A stretch of 54,532 bases of DNA from NCBI GenBank assembly GCA_024704765.1, contig JAKMXF010000042.1:1-54532 (forward strand). Direction: 5' to 3'. Below the pieces are notes generated by a model. That model made no database searches, was not told the origin of the DNA, and saw only the letters and a program-made list of their open reading frames with translations. The first letter of the stretch is position 1. Each line of letters begins with the position of its first letter. The position numbers and the translations under genes were made by a program. The stretch is from Oopsacas minuta. Its lineage: Eukaryota > Porifera > Hexactinellida > Lyssacinosida > Leucopsacidae. Below, piece after piece: positions 32,516 through 42,470 of the stretch.

Positions 32516-32548
32516 TATAGACCTTCAGAATAGCAGGCAGTATCCGGA
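32423..32548. repeat. perfect 32-bp inverted repeat in the EGF exon
   Basis: 32,423-32,454 and 32,517-32,548 are exact reverse complements with a 62-bp spacer. The right arm reads the exon backwards, so coding after 32,516 is an artefact of the duplication. Confidence 0.95.
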
Positions 32549-32651
32549 CCTCCAACTGAAATTCTCAGCAGTTGGAGGCCCATGCACTTTACAGTGTATT
32601 GTGGCCTCATTTAGCGTCATATATGACGTAAGGCATCCGCGACACCCATAA

Positions 32652-33890
32652 GGGTATCGTCTACATGGGTACGAGGGTTGCCTCGCACAAGAGTATATTA
32701 GCGGTTCTTCTTCAACTGTCCTCTCAGTAGCTCTAAAGCAAGAACAGACGGATCCCATCTCAACAAAATTGAACTTTTAGTGTGTTTAGAAAATAATAGA
32801 AATGTATGTATTGAACTGTCATTTCCGTATTAATTAAATATACATGTAGGTGAATATATTTTACAAATATGGGAACTTAACATTTACCAAAATGTGACAA
32901 TACTTCCCAAATTGGGTGTCTAAGATTACTGGAAAATAATCACTCCTAAATAATCACTACGTGTATATACCATTTGCATAATGTTTTGGGTTTATTGCTT
33001 TCTAGTAATAAAGCATGACTTTTGAATTGTTACATAGATAGAAATTACTATAAATATCAAACTATAGAATAATATTTCCTTCATCCCAAACTTGTGACAT
33101 TGAAGATATGAAATACATTAGTGCTGTTGTATGACAGAACAACTACCTTGTATAACCATAACCATGGATATTTCTGCTATGACAGAACAACTACCTATGT
33201 GGGCGCAGCATTTGTTAGAATCATTTACTGAGGTAACCTTGCAGTTTGTCGTAGTCCTATAAATTCAAGATTAGGTTGCTCTTTTTATTTGTAGACAATA
33301 CACTTAATAATTCAATAAGTAAACATACTAGCAATGTAAGTACAGATACAATAACAGCGTAACAGTACGAAAATAACTAATAATATGACTAGTATATTGG
33401 ACTCTAATTGATGAAGATAGGGAACATGTTCTCAATATTAGCGTCAGATAGGGCTGATTGTACAAGGTCTTGAATATTTTGGCTACAACTTTCACAACGG
33501 TGATAGGACATCTTGCCGAAAGATATTTTCTAGAAGTTATTGTGATCATGATTTCCTGACCCGGTGACCCGGTTTCGCTTTTCAAAACATTAATTTTCTA
33601 TATTCATGCGATTTGATAATGATTAGATTTTACTACGTTTGAATATTCAGGGATTTGGCAATGAGTATCCAGGGAGAGTTGTAGAAGTGGTTGGTAAGTC
33701 TGAACAAAGTACAGTGTTTTAAAATTCATGAAAAATGAAACGTCTAACTAATATTGACTGAAAATCTTTATGATTTTACGAACCGATATACTTTAAATAT
33801 CTATAAGGATATAAACCGGGTCAAGTCGAAATCAGTGACCCGGTTCAGACCCGAAATTTATTGAAAATAGTGACTCGGTCCAAGCCTGTT
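32652..33890. other. mostly noncoding; small exon-like frame and MITE remnant
   Basis: A frame at 33,164-33,232 reads MDISAMTEQLPMWAQHLLES and ends at a GT donor; the word ATGACAGAACAACTACCT also occurs 50 bp earlier at 33,130. A remnant right end of the 1025-1405 MITE family lies at 33,646-33,702 (GGTTGGTAAGTCTG). The words GACCCGG recur in both orientations around 33,560 and 33,810-33,870. No gene is assigned. Confidence 0.35.
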
Positions 33891-33893
33891 CGT

Positions 33894-35163
33894 CTACCAC
33901 TTCTCTAAACGTCTATTAAGTTGAACGTACTTCTTCTTAGATTTCGGCAGTTCATGTCCACATCTAGCTTTTTCTAGTGTAATTTCATTATCACTCTGTT
34001 CCATAATAATTTTGCGATGTAGTTTAGAGAGAGTTGGATGCGTTGTGTTGATTCTTATATCGAATGCTCTATGCCAGCCCTCCACAGAATTATTCGTCCG
34101 TGGCAGAACTCGTTCCATTCTATCTCTAACATTCCATAGTTCTATGGAAAATAACGGACGTCGTCTTCGCCCATGATGTTCTAACCCAATCCATTTCTTC
34201 TCATAGTAGTGAATGAAATCACTTAAGTCATCGACTAGATCATTAGATAGGGAATCAATGAGTTCTCCATAACATAGAATGACATCTATTTCCTGGTACA
34301 AATGCTAATCCCCGAAATTGCTTCATAACCACCGCGAATTCTTCATCACATTGGTAACGAAGTTGAAATCTTAGGGCCTGAATCTGTCGCCAAATCGCTT
34401 GCCCAAAATGAAAATAACATCCCTGAAGTACTGCAGTTGAAAATTATGTGTAAGTGCGTTTACAGCAGCTCTTTCAAAATCGATCATTATCGTATCAGGT
34501 TGTAATGAGGGAGCACGCTCCTTCAGAGTAGAGAAGATTTGATTATACGTCACTTCTGTTTTATTTTTAGCTATACAAAAGATTAGGGGAATTGTCACCG
34601 TCTCAGTTAATAACGCATGGACAGTGTATAATTGGTATCCAAGTGGTGCGGAATCAAACGTACAATCGCAAACCAATTTGGGTATCGAGCTAGCATTCTG
34701 ATGTTTTCTTCTGTTCCAAGGATAATTAGATCGATTTCTGGATTGTTGGCCCCTTGTTGTATGTATAGATTCGTAAAAATATATATCTGAAAGTTTCCTC
34801 TTGCGCGTCGTACAATTTTAGACAAGTATTCCTTAGTGGGAAGTTTTACTGTTGCAGCAATTGATATTGAGCTTGTTGCATTCTGGGTTACCGAAGAAGT
34901 AACTTCTTCAGTTAGTGTAGATCGGAATTTGATCGCTTCTATAGTTTTAACTGCCTCAACAGATGTGAAATCGGGTTGATGATTGTGGTTTTAGAGGTGA
35001 CTTTTTCACAAATCCGTTATTCTATAAGTCATCATACGACTATTGCATAAACCTCTCTTCTCGCAACGCCAATAAGTTGAATGATCAGAATCTTTATCTT
35101 TGATATATATGTAACCATTATATATCAGCTTCTTTCCTCCGAAAATTGTTGATGTCAATTCCA
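33894..35163 (-). pseudogene. FLYWCH/MULE-type transposase, decayed
   Basis: On the minus strand from 35,163, MELTSTIFGGKKLIYNGYIY leads into a FLYWCH-like zinc finger (YWRCEKRGLC, then HNHQ after two stops). Further down are TFDSAPLGYQLYTVHAL and PDTIMIDFERAAVNAL, the MULE catalytic D region. The last block, SFSNDLVD-like to NNSVEGWHRAFDIRI (34,301-33,894), matches the C-terminal NN-VEGWH motif of FLYWCH/MULE proteins. There are at least two frame changes (near 34,650 and 34,340) and two stops in the finger. Terminal repeats were not identified. Confidence 0.7.
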
Positions 35164-35319
35164 TTTTATCGATAATAGTAAGTATTCGATATTGCCAGTA
35201 TTTATAGCGATTATACTGGTAGAATGTGTATAAAACCTACCATTCATTACATTATTTATTTTATGAATATAATTAGTTACATATGATTAATTTGTTATCT
35301 TTCTGCAAAATGTCTTTCG

Positions 35320-35445
35320 GCAAGGTGTCCGGATACGCATTTCCTCATAGTCTGTCCCTATGTCCATGCACCATTCCTCTGGAGCTGTATCCTGGATTTC
35401 TGGTACCAGATCTTGTACTCGAGTTAAAATTTGCTACTCCCTGTA
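35320..35445 (-). repeat. coding-derived repeat, copy 3
   Basis: The minus strand reads VQDLVPEIQDTAPEEW and CMDIGTDYEEM, aligning with copies 1 and 2 (MEQDLVPEQHTAPE). Only the N-terminal part is present. Confidence 0.45.
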
Positions 35446-35780
35446 TTTTGGTACAAGAGAATGTAAGGGAGTCATCTTTCGTATCTCCCTCATCTTCACA
35501 TTGTATGTAATCTTATTTACGTTATTTTGTTGTTTACATTCGGACTATAGAACCTATAGCCCTTCAGTTTGGTTATTAACTCTATTTTTTGGTTTCTAAA
35601 TATCAATGATTCAAAGGCTGCTCCATCTGTTGAGTATATCTCTTATTCATAATTGGTGTGAATTGTTTTACTCGATGACTAACTTAAATCTAGCTTGTTG
35701 ACGTATGTTAGTTAATAAACATCTCAATGCACAGTGGTATTATTAATTAATTCAGCCATTATTTGGATTATTATATAATT

Positions 35781-36108
35781 ACGAGCCTTTGGCTCGTCGC
35801 TTTGCGATGAACTCGATTACCCCAGGACAGTCGTTAAAAGCATGAATCTACAATAATATGGAAATTTGTTTACTTTATATTCATAAAAACAACAATAAAT
35901 TTACATATGATTAATCCAAAAGTGTGAAAATCGGATTCAGCATGTTCGATATGTTTAGTAAAGTTTTATTGAATTCTATTTACTTCCTTGATAAACACGA
36001 TAAATACATAGTTATGCGGCAATGTCAAAATTGCATACCGTAAATCCTTTCCTTGACAACGGACAAACAAATAAACAACAATTGTGATTTAATAATCTAG
36101 ATTTCCAT
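35781..36108 (-). mobile_element. Helitron-like repeat, copy D
   Basis: The most complete uninterrupted copy: hairpin ACGAGCCTTTGGCTCGT at 35,781-35,797, internal blocks shared with copy C, and the opposite end GCATACCGTAAATCCTTTCC to TTAATAATCTAGA (TCTAGA when read from its 5' end, preceded by A). About 328 bp. It lies just upstream of PDZ-like copy 2. Confidence 0.55.
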
Positions 36109-36130
36109 ATTCCTTTGTTGTTTATTCTAG

Positions 36131-36475
36131 AAAGTTGTTTACCGAATCAGGTATCAACACAATCCTTGTTGAGTAATGACTCAGATGTGGTGAGTAAGCA
36201 ACTCCTGTTAGATTCTTTTAGCTGTTTCTTATTTATTATTCTATTTTTAGTATCAAAAGAGTTTATCTAAACAACAAAAATTAGAATTTTCTATTGTTGA
36301 AAGAATGTGTGAAAACACCCACATTGTAAGTAGCTTTTCTTGATTTGGCGCCTTAAGTTTGTGTCTCATTTAATTATTCTAACAATCTAATTAGGGAATA
36401 TTCATATCTCAAATACATTCCGATCATTCATCTGGTTGCTATGATAAGCTCAGACAAGGTGATAGAATATTTGAG
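36131..36475 (+). CDS. PDZ-like exon set, copy 2
   Basis: Exons 36,131-36,189, 36,251-36,325 and 36,395-36,475 are separated by GT..AG introns of 61 and 69 bp, all in one phase (75- and 81-nt exons, multiples of three). The last exon encodes GIFISQIHSDHSSGCYDKLR then QGDRIFE, a good match to the central part of a PDZ domain (GIFIS-I ... LR-GDRI-EV). PDZ domains bind C-terminal peptides of membrane proteins. No further exons were found before the 36,724 repeat, so it is a fragment or a gene with distant exons. It is better preserved than copy 1 at 1583-1927. Confidence 0.5.
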
Positions 36476-36723
36476 GTAAATACACTATTATTTCATACCT
36501 AAATACATAATAACATACTACACACCATATTCATAAACACCCCTCACCTGTCTAAAAGTGTTGAAATGTGGCATCGTGCCAATAGAACAATGTGTCTTGA
36601 TGACACATGTTAATGAATATTTCAAAATTACTAATTTTAAGACGAATAATTATTTACACAAAGAGTGTGTATTCACTGTCACTGCCATCATGTGACACCT
36701 CGTGCTACATATAGCGGACACTT

Positions 36724-37062
36724 CTAGCTATTAATTATGACTCAATAACCTAAAGTCACATGCTGCATTACTCCCATACAAGTAGGATATCTATAACAAT
36801 TAAACTTTTTCCAAATAAATATTCAAATATATGAATGAAATTGCCATCTAGTTTGATTATGAATAGTAATCGTGGTAGCCCGTGACACTTTAACTATTAG
36901 ATCATCCATCCTAATATCAGCAATACTGACTCAATTTCCTGCAGGACACTCAGCTATTAGTATACCAGCATTTGTAATCAGTTTATTTCAGAGTATTTTC
37001 AATGACTAAGTGTTCATTTTGAAACTAGAAATAAAGTAGCCAAATCCAGTACTTCTTGATTA
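36724..37062. repeat. 339-bp direct repeat, left copy
   Basis: Nearly identical to 39,363-39,701 in the same orientation (begins CTAGCTATTAATTATGACTC, ends CCAGTACTTCTTGATTA). The two flank the receptor-like gene. No TG..CA ends, so LTR origin is not supported. Confidence 0.9.
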
Positions 37063-37221
37063 CAATTACTATAGTTCATGCTAAATTGAGCTAATTTCTT
37101 GGGAATAAACCAGGATACATTACATGAACATGTCAGCATTTACTTAATAATAATATATCTGCCCAGTAGCTGGTGTCAACAATCATTCTAGGTAATACAC
37201 AGAAAAATATATGTTAAACCG

Positions 37222-37229
37222 TATAAATA
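37222..37229 (+). promoter_or_regulatory. candidate TATA box
   Basis: TATAAATA 44 bp upstream of the ATG at 37,266. Confidence 0.5.
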
Positions 37230-37265
37230 GAAATACAAAGATCTCCAAACTAAATATATTTCCGA

Positions 37266-39167
37266 ATGATACAATTTCAAGAAATGTACGAGACATCGCA
37301 AGCTGTGATTTTATCAAACCGAGATAATCATCAGGAAGCTTTCAACATCATAGATATTACAAATGTATCTGGTAGAAAGAAGAACTGTTGCAGTATTCTA
37401 TGTAAGAAAATTATCGTGACCGTACTGACAATATTTGTTGTTGTCACAATCTGGACTAGCTTAATCGCAGCTGGAGGTACGATTTTCTTACTGGATCAAC
37501 AAATAGAACCAAGTAAAATTTCTAGTGACTCAAATTTCAACATGACTTTAACAAATTCGTCTAATGATTTGCCAATAGTGTACATATTCTTGAGCCAACT
37601 CGTGAATAATGATTCACAAATCTACAAACTTTATGAGATTTATCTTAACGATTTAAACAACAGAAAATTCAAATTTTCCATGAACAATTGTAATGAAACG
37701 AATTGTACGAATGAAGGAAGCATCATTGCCTACCTAGCCCCTATCCTACTTACTACTCCTAATTTGGTTGTATCAGAGGAATATTTGCTGTTTGATTTCT
37801 CAAATGTTTCATTCTCGAATGAAGATCGTTTCTACAGAAGCAATGTGAGTATACTGAACATCACAACAACTGGAATGATCGATAAAGATATAAAACTTGA
37901 AAGAATATTATTCGGGGTGAACGTACAATGTCCAGAAGGATATGAATTCAACTCTAAACATCGGTTTTGTGCTCCAGCTGATTTTATTTCTCATCATTGG
38001 CATCCTTCAGGGAAAGTAGGGCGGTTTGCAATGCGTATTGGAAACGCTTGCATTGCCATTATCGGATTTATATCGAGCATTTTATCATTGACTACTTTGC
38101 TATTGAAAACATTTTTCGTTGATAAGAATACACTAGCAGCAAGGCAGACCAAATTAGGAAAGTTCTTCGAGGCTCTACTAGCGCCGAGTATATTATTCCT
38201 CTATTTATTCGCATCTTTCTGTGTAGTCCTGTTGGTTATATTTGACTTACCAGATCCATCTGTTACCTATCAGAAGCAGTATAATACACAATCTGATTTG
38301 ATACTACTTAACGTGTATGGAGCATTGTTCCATTTTGGAATATTCGCATTTTACTTCTGGGTTAACTTCACATTACTCAACCTCCTCCTTACCATAATGT
38401 ATCCACTTCAACTCAAAGCTAATAATAAAATACGAATCGGCATAATTGTTACAGAATTAATGATCTCAATCATTATTCCTATCCTACTCGTCATAGGATC
38501 TTTAGCATTAAGAGATGGTCGTCCTTACATGTCAATATACATTTGGTTAATCGTATCAGACAGTGATAATATTGATGAATCTCTGCCTAGTTTGATACTA
38601 TACTTCATACCATTATTCGCTTATTGTCTCGGTATACTCACACTAACTCCGCTCATTGTAGCGAGGATTAAATGGGATTTCATACGGAGTGAGAAACTGA
38701 AGATAAACGGCACAAAATTAACAGGATTGCAATACAGGATAATGCTGTATGCTATTATAATGTTCATCTTATGGGCAGCGTTACTAATCGGGCTAATACT
38801 ATACATTACGATATATCAAAGTAATTTGTTTGCTGTGTACTTTGATGAGTTCGGTTGTCTCACTTCACAAAGACCATCATCTATCTACCGGAATGATAGG
38901 CTAGAGGAGTACGATACACTATTAGATGCATTTAGGTCACTGTTTGGAACAAATGACGTCATAAATCAGTACATACACCAATGTTACGTGGTTGATAAGA
39001 CCAACACTACTCATCCTGGATGGCTATTTATAGCTGAAGCGTTTCTAATTAGAATTCTAATCATTTGTATATTCATTGTTACACTTCCCTCCAAGTCCAA
39101 TTACTACGTTTGGAAGAACTTCTTCTTGAAATTATCGGTGTGTTGCAAAAAACTGATAAATAAGTGA
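37266..39167 (+). CDS. orphan receptor-like multi-pass membrane protein
   Basis: An intact 633-residue single-exon protein. A cytosolic N-terminus (about 48 residues, with a Cys-rich juxtamembrane CCSILCKK) precedes a first membrane segment (IIVTVLTIFVVVTIWTSLIA). Next come an extracellular region of about 150 residues with many N-x-S/T sites and a C-x-G-Y-EFN ... FCAPADF module, then about seven further membrane segments from about residue 255 (NACIAIIGFISSILSLTTLL) onward. A late loop between the last two segments has two Cys (FGCLTSQ, HQCYVVD). The layout resembles adhesion- or Frizzled-like 7TM receptors with an extra N-terminal anchor, but no family motif was recognised. It lies between 339-bp direct repeats and has its own TATA box. 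Confidence 0.75.
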   Translation: MIQFQEMYETSQAVILSNRDNHQEAFNIIDITNVSGRKKNCCSILCKKIIVTVLTIFVVVTIWTSLIAAGGTIFLLDQQIEPSKISSDSNFNMTLTNSSNDLPIVYIFLSQLVNNDSQIYKLYEIYLNDLNNRKFKFSMNNCNETNCTNEGSIIAYLAPILLTTPNLVVSEEYLLFDFSNVSFSNEDRFYRSNVSILNITTTGMIDKDIKLERILFGVNVQCPEGYEFNSKHRFCAPADFISHHWHPSGKVGRFAMRIGNACIAIIGFISSILSLTTLLLKTFFVDKNTLAARQTKLGKFFEALLAPSILFLYLFASFCVVLLVIFDLPDPSVTYQKQYNTQSDLILLNVYGALFHFGIFAFYFWVNFTLLNLLLTIMYPLQLKANNKIRIGIIVTELMISIIIPILLVIGSLALRDGRPYMSIYIWLIVSDSDNIDESLPSLILYFIPLFAYCLGILTLTPLIVARIKWDFIRSEKLKINGTKLTGLQYRIMLYAIIMFILWAALLIGLILYITIYQSNLFAVYFDEFGCLTSQRPSSIYRNDRLEEYDTLLDAFRSLFGTNDVINQYIHQCYVVDKTNTTHPGWLFIAEAFLIRILIICIFIVTLPSKSNYYVWKNFFLKLSVCCKKLINK

Positions 39168-39362
39168 GTAAGTGAAGTGGAGAGGATACATGAATTCTAA
39201 GAAGATAGTTTTAGTATGTTTTCTGTAATATATAACTCGATGTATGTTTTATATTAAATAATAACTTAGAGTAGTGAATGGGAAATGTAAGCAAGATAAT
39301 GGTCCATTGGCCCGAAATTCTCTTATAATATAAATGTGTCCTAAGATTATGATATAGTGAAC

Positions 39363-39701
39363 CTAGCTATTAATTATGACTCAATAACCTAGAGTCACAT
39401 GCTGCATTACTCCCATACAAGTAGGATATCTATAACAATTAGACCTTTTCCGAATAAATATTCAAATATATGAATGAAATTGCCATCTAGTTTGATTATG
39501 AATAGTAATCGTGGTAGCCCGTGACACTTTAACTATTAGATCATTCATCCTAATATCAGCAATACTGACTCGATTTCCTGCAGGACACTCAGCTATTAGT
39601 ATACCAGCATTTGTCATCAGTTTATTTCAGAGTATTTTCAATGACTAAGTGTTCATTTTGAAAGTAGAAATAAAGTAGCCAAATCCAGTACTTCTTGATT
39701 A
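39363..39701. repeat. 339-bp direct repeat, right copy
   Basis: See the left copy at 36,724-37,062; only a handful of substitutions separate them. Flanking bases differ immediately outside both copies. Confidence 0.9.
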
Positions 39702-40029
39702 TTTTTGTTAAGGGCTCATTCACAAAAATTTCTTTATATAATCATAGCATTCTATACACAAAGACAATGCAATCTAATCAAATTCTGGACATAGATGGCG
39801 ATTACCCTGGACTTTCAATTTTTCAAATAATTGTTATAATGCCTTTAACGCTATTCTAAAGTGCTCTAATATAACATTTGTTATACTTTCATGATTTACA
39901 ACCTCTCAACGCAATTATAATTACCAAATTATAATACTTTAATAGTAGAAACACAATTAATTATTCACAATACATTACTAGATAAGTAAAAATCAATAAA
40001 TACAGATATAAATGATAATAATTCATTTA

Positions 40030-40099
40030 CAGTGAAACCTCCCAAAGCGGGGAGGTTGAGTCCCCAAAGATTCGGTCCCCGCTTCGGGAGGTTCCACCG
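40030..40099. mobile_element. short Tigger-like MITE
   Basis: CAGTGAAACCTCCCAAAGCG on the left mirrors CGCTTCGGGAGGTTCCACCG on the right; 70 bp; TA on the left only. Related to the element at 53,038-53,167. Confidence 0.65.
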
Positions 40100-41278
40100 A
40101 ATTGTCTAGCTCTTCGTTCTCTCACTCTCTCCACTCGTCAGGCAGGCATGTAGTCATAGTTGACTACCGTAATCAAAACAAAATAACAAACAAAATTAGT
40201 TAGATTTTTTTTACCTTAGTGTTATTTCTAATGAATTGCGCTTTTTACCTGATTGATAGCTAATTGTATTTGGGTGTCAATTGATAGTTCAGAGGTGGTT
40301 CGCTCTCTATGTGTTGGTGTGGTAAATTTATCTTCTTCATTAAGTGAACTCTCAATTTGACGGGTGTCAGTCATTGAAATAGTTGCAACACAAATTGGAC
40401 TGCTGTTAATATCAAATGCTTTGATAAACAAATCATTGTCAATTGAAACTGAACGTTCGTGACAGGTCCGGAATCAGCAATGACAATTTTCTAAAAATAT
40501 AAAGGATTGTTCTCGGAATAGTGAGAAATCCAACTTTCCTGAGATCTATCAAATGCAACTTAGAAAGAAGTTCAGAAAATGAATCAACAAGAAACTTATC
40601 TATTGTTTCTTAGTTATCAGCTAAACTCTGAGTGTAGGCAGTTTCCATCATTAACTATTCCTTATCATCTTTTGAAAGTCTCTTTGGTTTTGAATTCAAG
40701 TCAGATAGGTAGGAAGGACAGTTGGAAAATATGCTTGGCACTGCATCTTTCTTTAGGGCCACCCTGTCTCGGAGGACAGTGACAGTTCGTAGTCCATCAA
40801 AATATTGGTGCGTCTCTCGATGTCATCTTCTCTGAAATGGTCCATGCATACCTAAATACACAAATGGAATTCTATATCCGGTAGGAATATATATTAATGA
40901 TTCCAATAGAATACTTTCATATATTTGTGGTCTTCGAAATCCTTTCTTGGTCGAGGAATGGTTCTGAACCATAGTTCGCGTAATCGCACGTCTTTGGGGA
41001 AATTCAAAATTGAGGTAGATTGATCTTCGCCTAAATAGCTAGATCTGTAGCCTGGGACAAGACAGACATCTGAATAGTCAAAACAAGTTCTAGTTGAAAG
41101 TAGTAAGTGGATGATGAAAGTGTTAATGGAAATGGAACGTTATGAGGTATTCGTAAACATTATGTAAATATATATTATGGCTGAATAACAAACTTAATAA
41201 ATTCCAAGCTGCTACTTGATAGATTTGATGTTAGAAGCTAGTATCTCTAAAAATAAACAGAATTTGATCATTTACATC
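40100..41278. other. intergenic, no supported gene
   Basis: A minus-strand frame at 40,228-40,431 (starting MFIKAFDINSSPICVATISM) has protein-like composition but no recognisable family or start context. The rest shows nothing. Confidence 0.35.
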
Positions 41279-41854
41279 AGGGGTTCTCAAAGTGGGCCAT
41301 ATGGCCCCCCCTGGGGGCCACACGAAATTATTGACTGCAATGGGGGCCATTGAAACTTTTGAGATATTTCATTTTCAGTCCGAATACCTAAGTATGCGTA
41401 ATTAATAATGAAGTCAACAAAGCTATATAGTGGTGTTAAAAACAAAGGAATTCTTAATCTATCTTTCTACCAATTGTTATTAATTAATAAGTAACATTGT
41501 TGTCAGCGATTTATTTATTCCATAAGAGTGGCATGATTTTGTCTATAGGCAATCCAATATAATAATCATGACTCCTATATATTTTCTATATACAGTGGAC
41601 CTGGATATTGAAGAAAGAGGTGATGTAAGATTATTGCTATCAAAAATTCAACCAGATATAGAGAAGCTGGCGAGCACGCATCAACCTCATATATCCGATT
41701 GACCACCGATATCTATTCAAAAATTACGTTTAAATCAAATATTTCTTTCAAATGCTATAATTAATGATAAGTACAAAATATACAGTTAGGAGGGCCATGG
41801 ATAGATAAGAGTTCAGTAGGTGGGCACTACATAAAAATAATTTGAGAACCCCTG
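41279..41854 (+). mobile_element. non-autonomous hAT element with perfect target duplication
   Basis: The termini CAGGGGTTCTCAAA and TTTGAGAACCCCTG are exact inverted repeats, flanked by the 8-bp duplication ATTTACAT at 41,271-41,278 and 41,855-41,862. 576 bp. A retained piece near 41,600-41,700 reads DIEERGDVRLLLSKIQPDIE then KLASTHQPHISD, which looks like the C-terminus of a ZBED5-type hAT transposase. It is therefore an internally deleted copy of a full element. Confidence 0.92.
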
Positions 41855-42027
41855 ATTTACATCAGACTATACTTATCATAGCAAGACATAATGATTGATA
41901 AACTTCTTTCACTATCATTATGGCGGCTATTTCTTAAATATTAACGGAAAATTGGATTAGCGATAAAAAGGGAAAAGTGAAATATCAGAGCTTGATTCAA
42001 AGTATTCTAATATGATTTACAAGATGT

Positions 42028-42273
42028 CTAAGGGGTTGAATTTACAAATTTATCATTGAATTCTAAAACAGTTTTCATTGCATCTAGCAATTCATCAGCT
42101 GTAGCAAAATAGAACTTGTACTCTGGGTCAGGACCGTTCACAACCTGAAGGAGAGCTCCCATGGTGCTTAAAAGATAAACCCTAGGGTAGTAAATACCAT
42201 TTTTTCTGTACCTCCCTATACCAGGGTCATGTCCCCTCTCTATTTTAAACGTAGTGAATTCCTGACTGAGCAC
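42028..42273 (-). CDS. hypothetical protein or 3' exon
   Basis: An 81-codon open frame (starting at GTG, so possibly an exon rather than a full gene) reads HDPGIGRYRKNGIYYPRVYL then ATADELLDAMKTVLEFNDKF and ends in a stop. The composition is protein-like and ordered. The family was not recognised. It lies head-to-head with the matrix-like exons that follow on the plus strand. Confidence 0.4.
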   Translation of the reverse strand: MLSQEFTTFKIERGHDPGIGRYRKNGIYYPRVYLLSTMGALLQVVNGPDPEYKFYFATADELLDAMKTVLEFNDKFVNSTP

Positions 42274-42470
42274 TATGAGCTCTAGAGAGGGTACCAGCTA
42301 ACTTACCCACAAGTCCTAACTCAATATTACAGGATGTTTCTACTCATAATATATACTGGCAATCTGATACACAGGCAATATTATTTTATCAATGGATAGA
42401 CTACTATAATATAACGAGGAAATTGTTACACACCCTTGGTTGAACCGTCTTCTACCTTATATTAACCAGG

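Noticed and set aside
32525-32758. 77-codon minus-strand frame with many Cys
   Set aside because: It reads the inverted copy of the EGF exon plus unrelated DNA; not an independent gene.
36724-39701. LTR retrotransposon with a captured gene
   Set aside because: The repeats lack TG..CA ends, primer-binding site and polypurine tract, and there is no reverse transcriptase between them.
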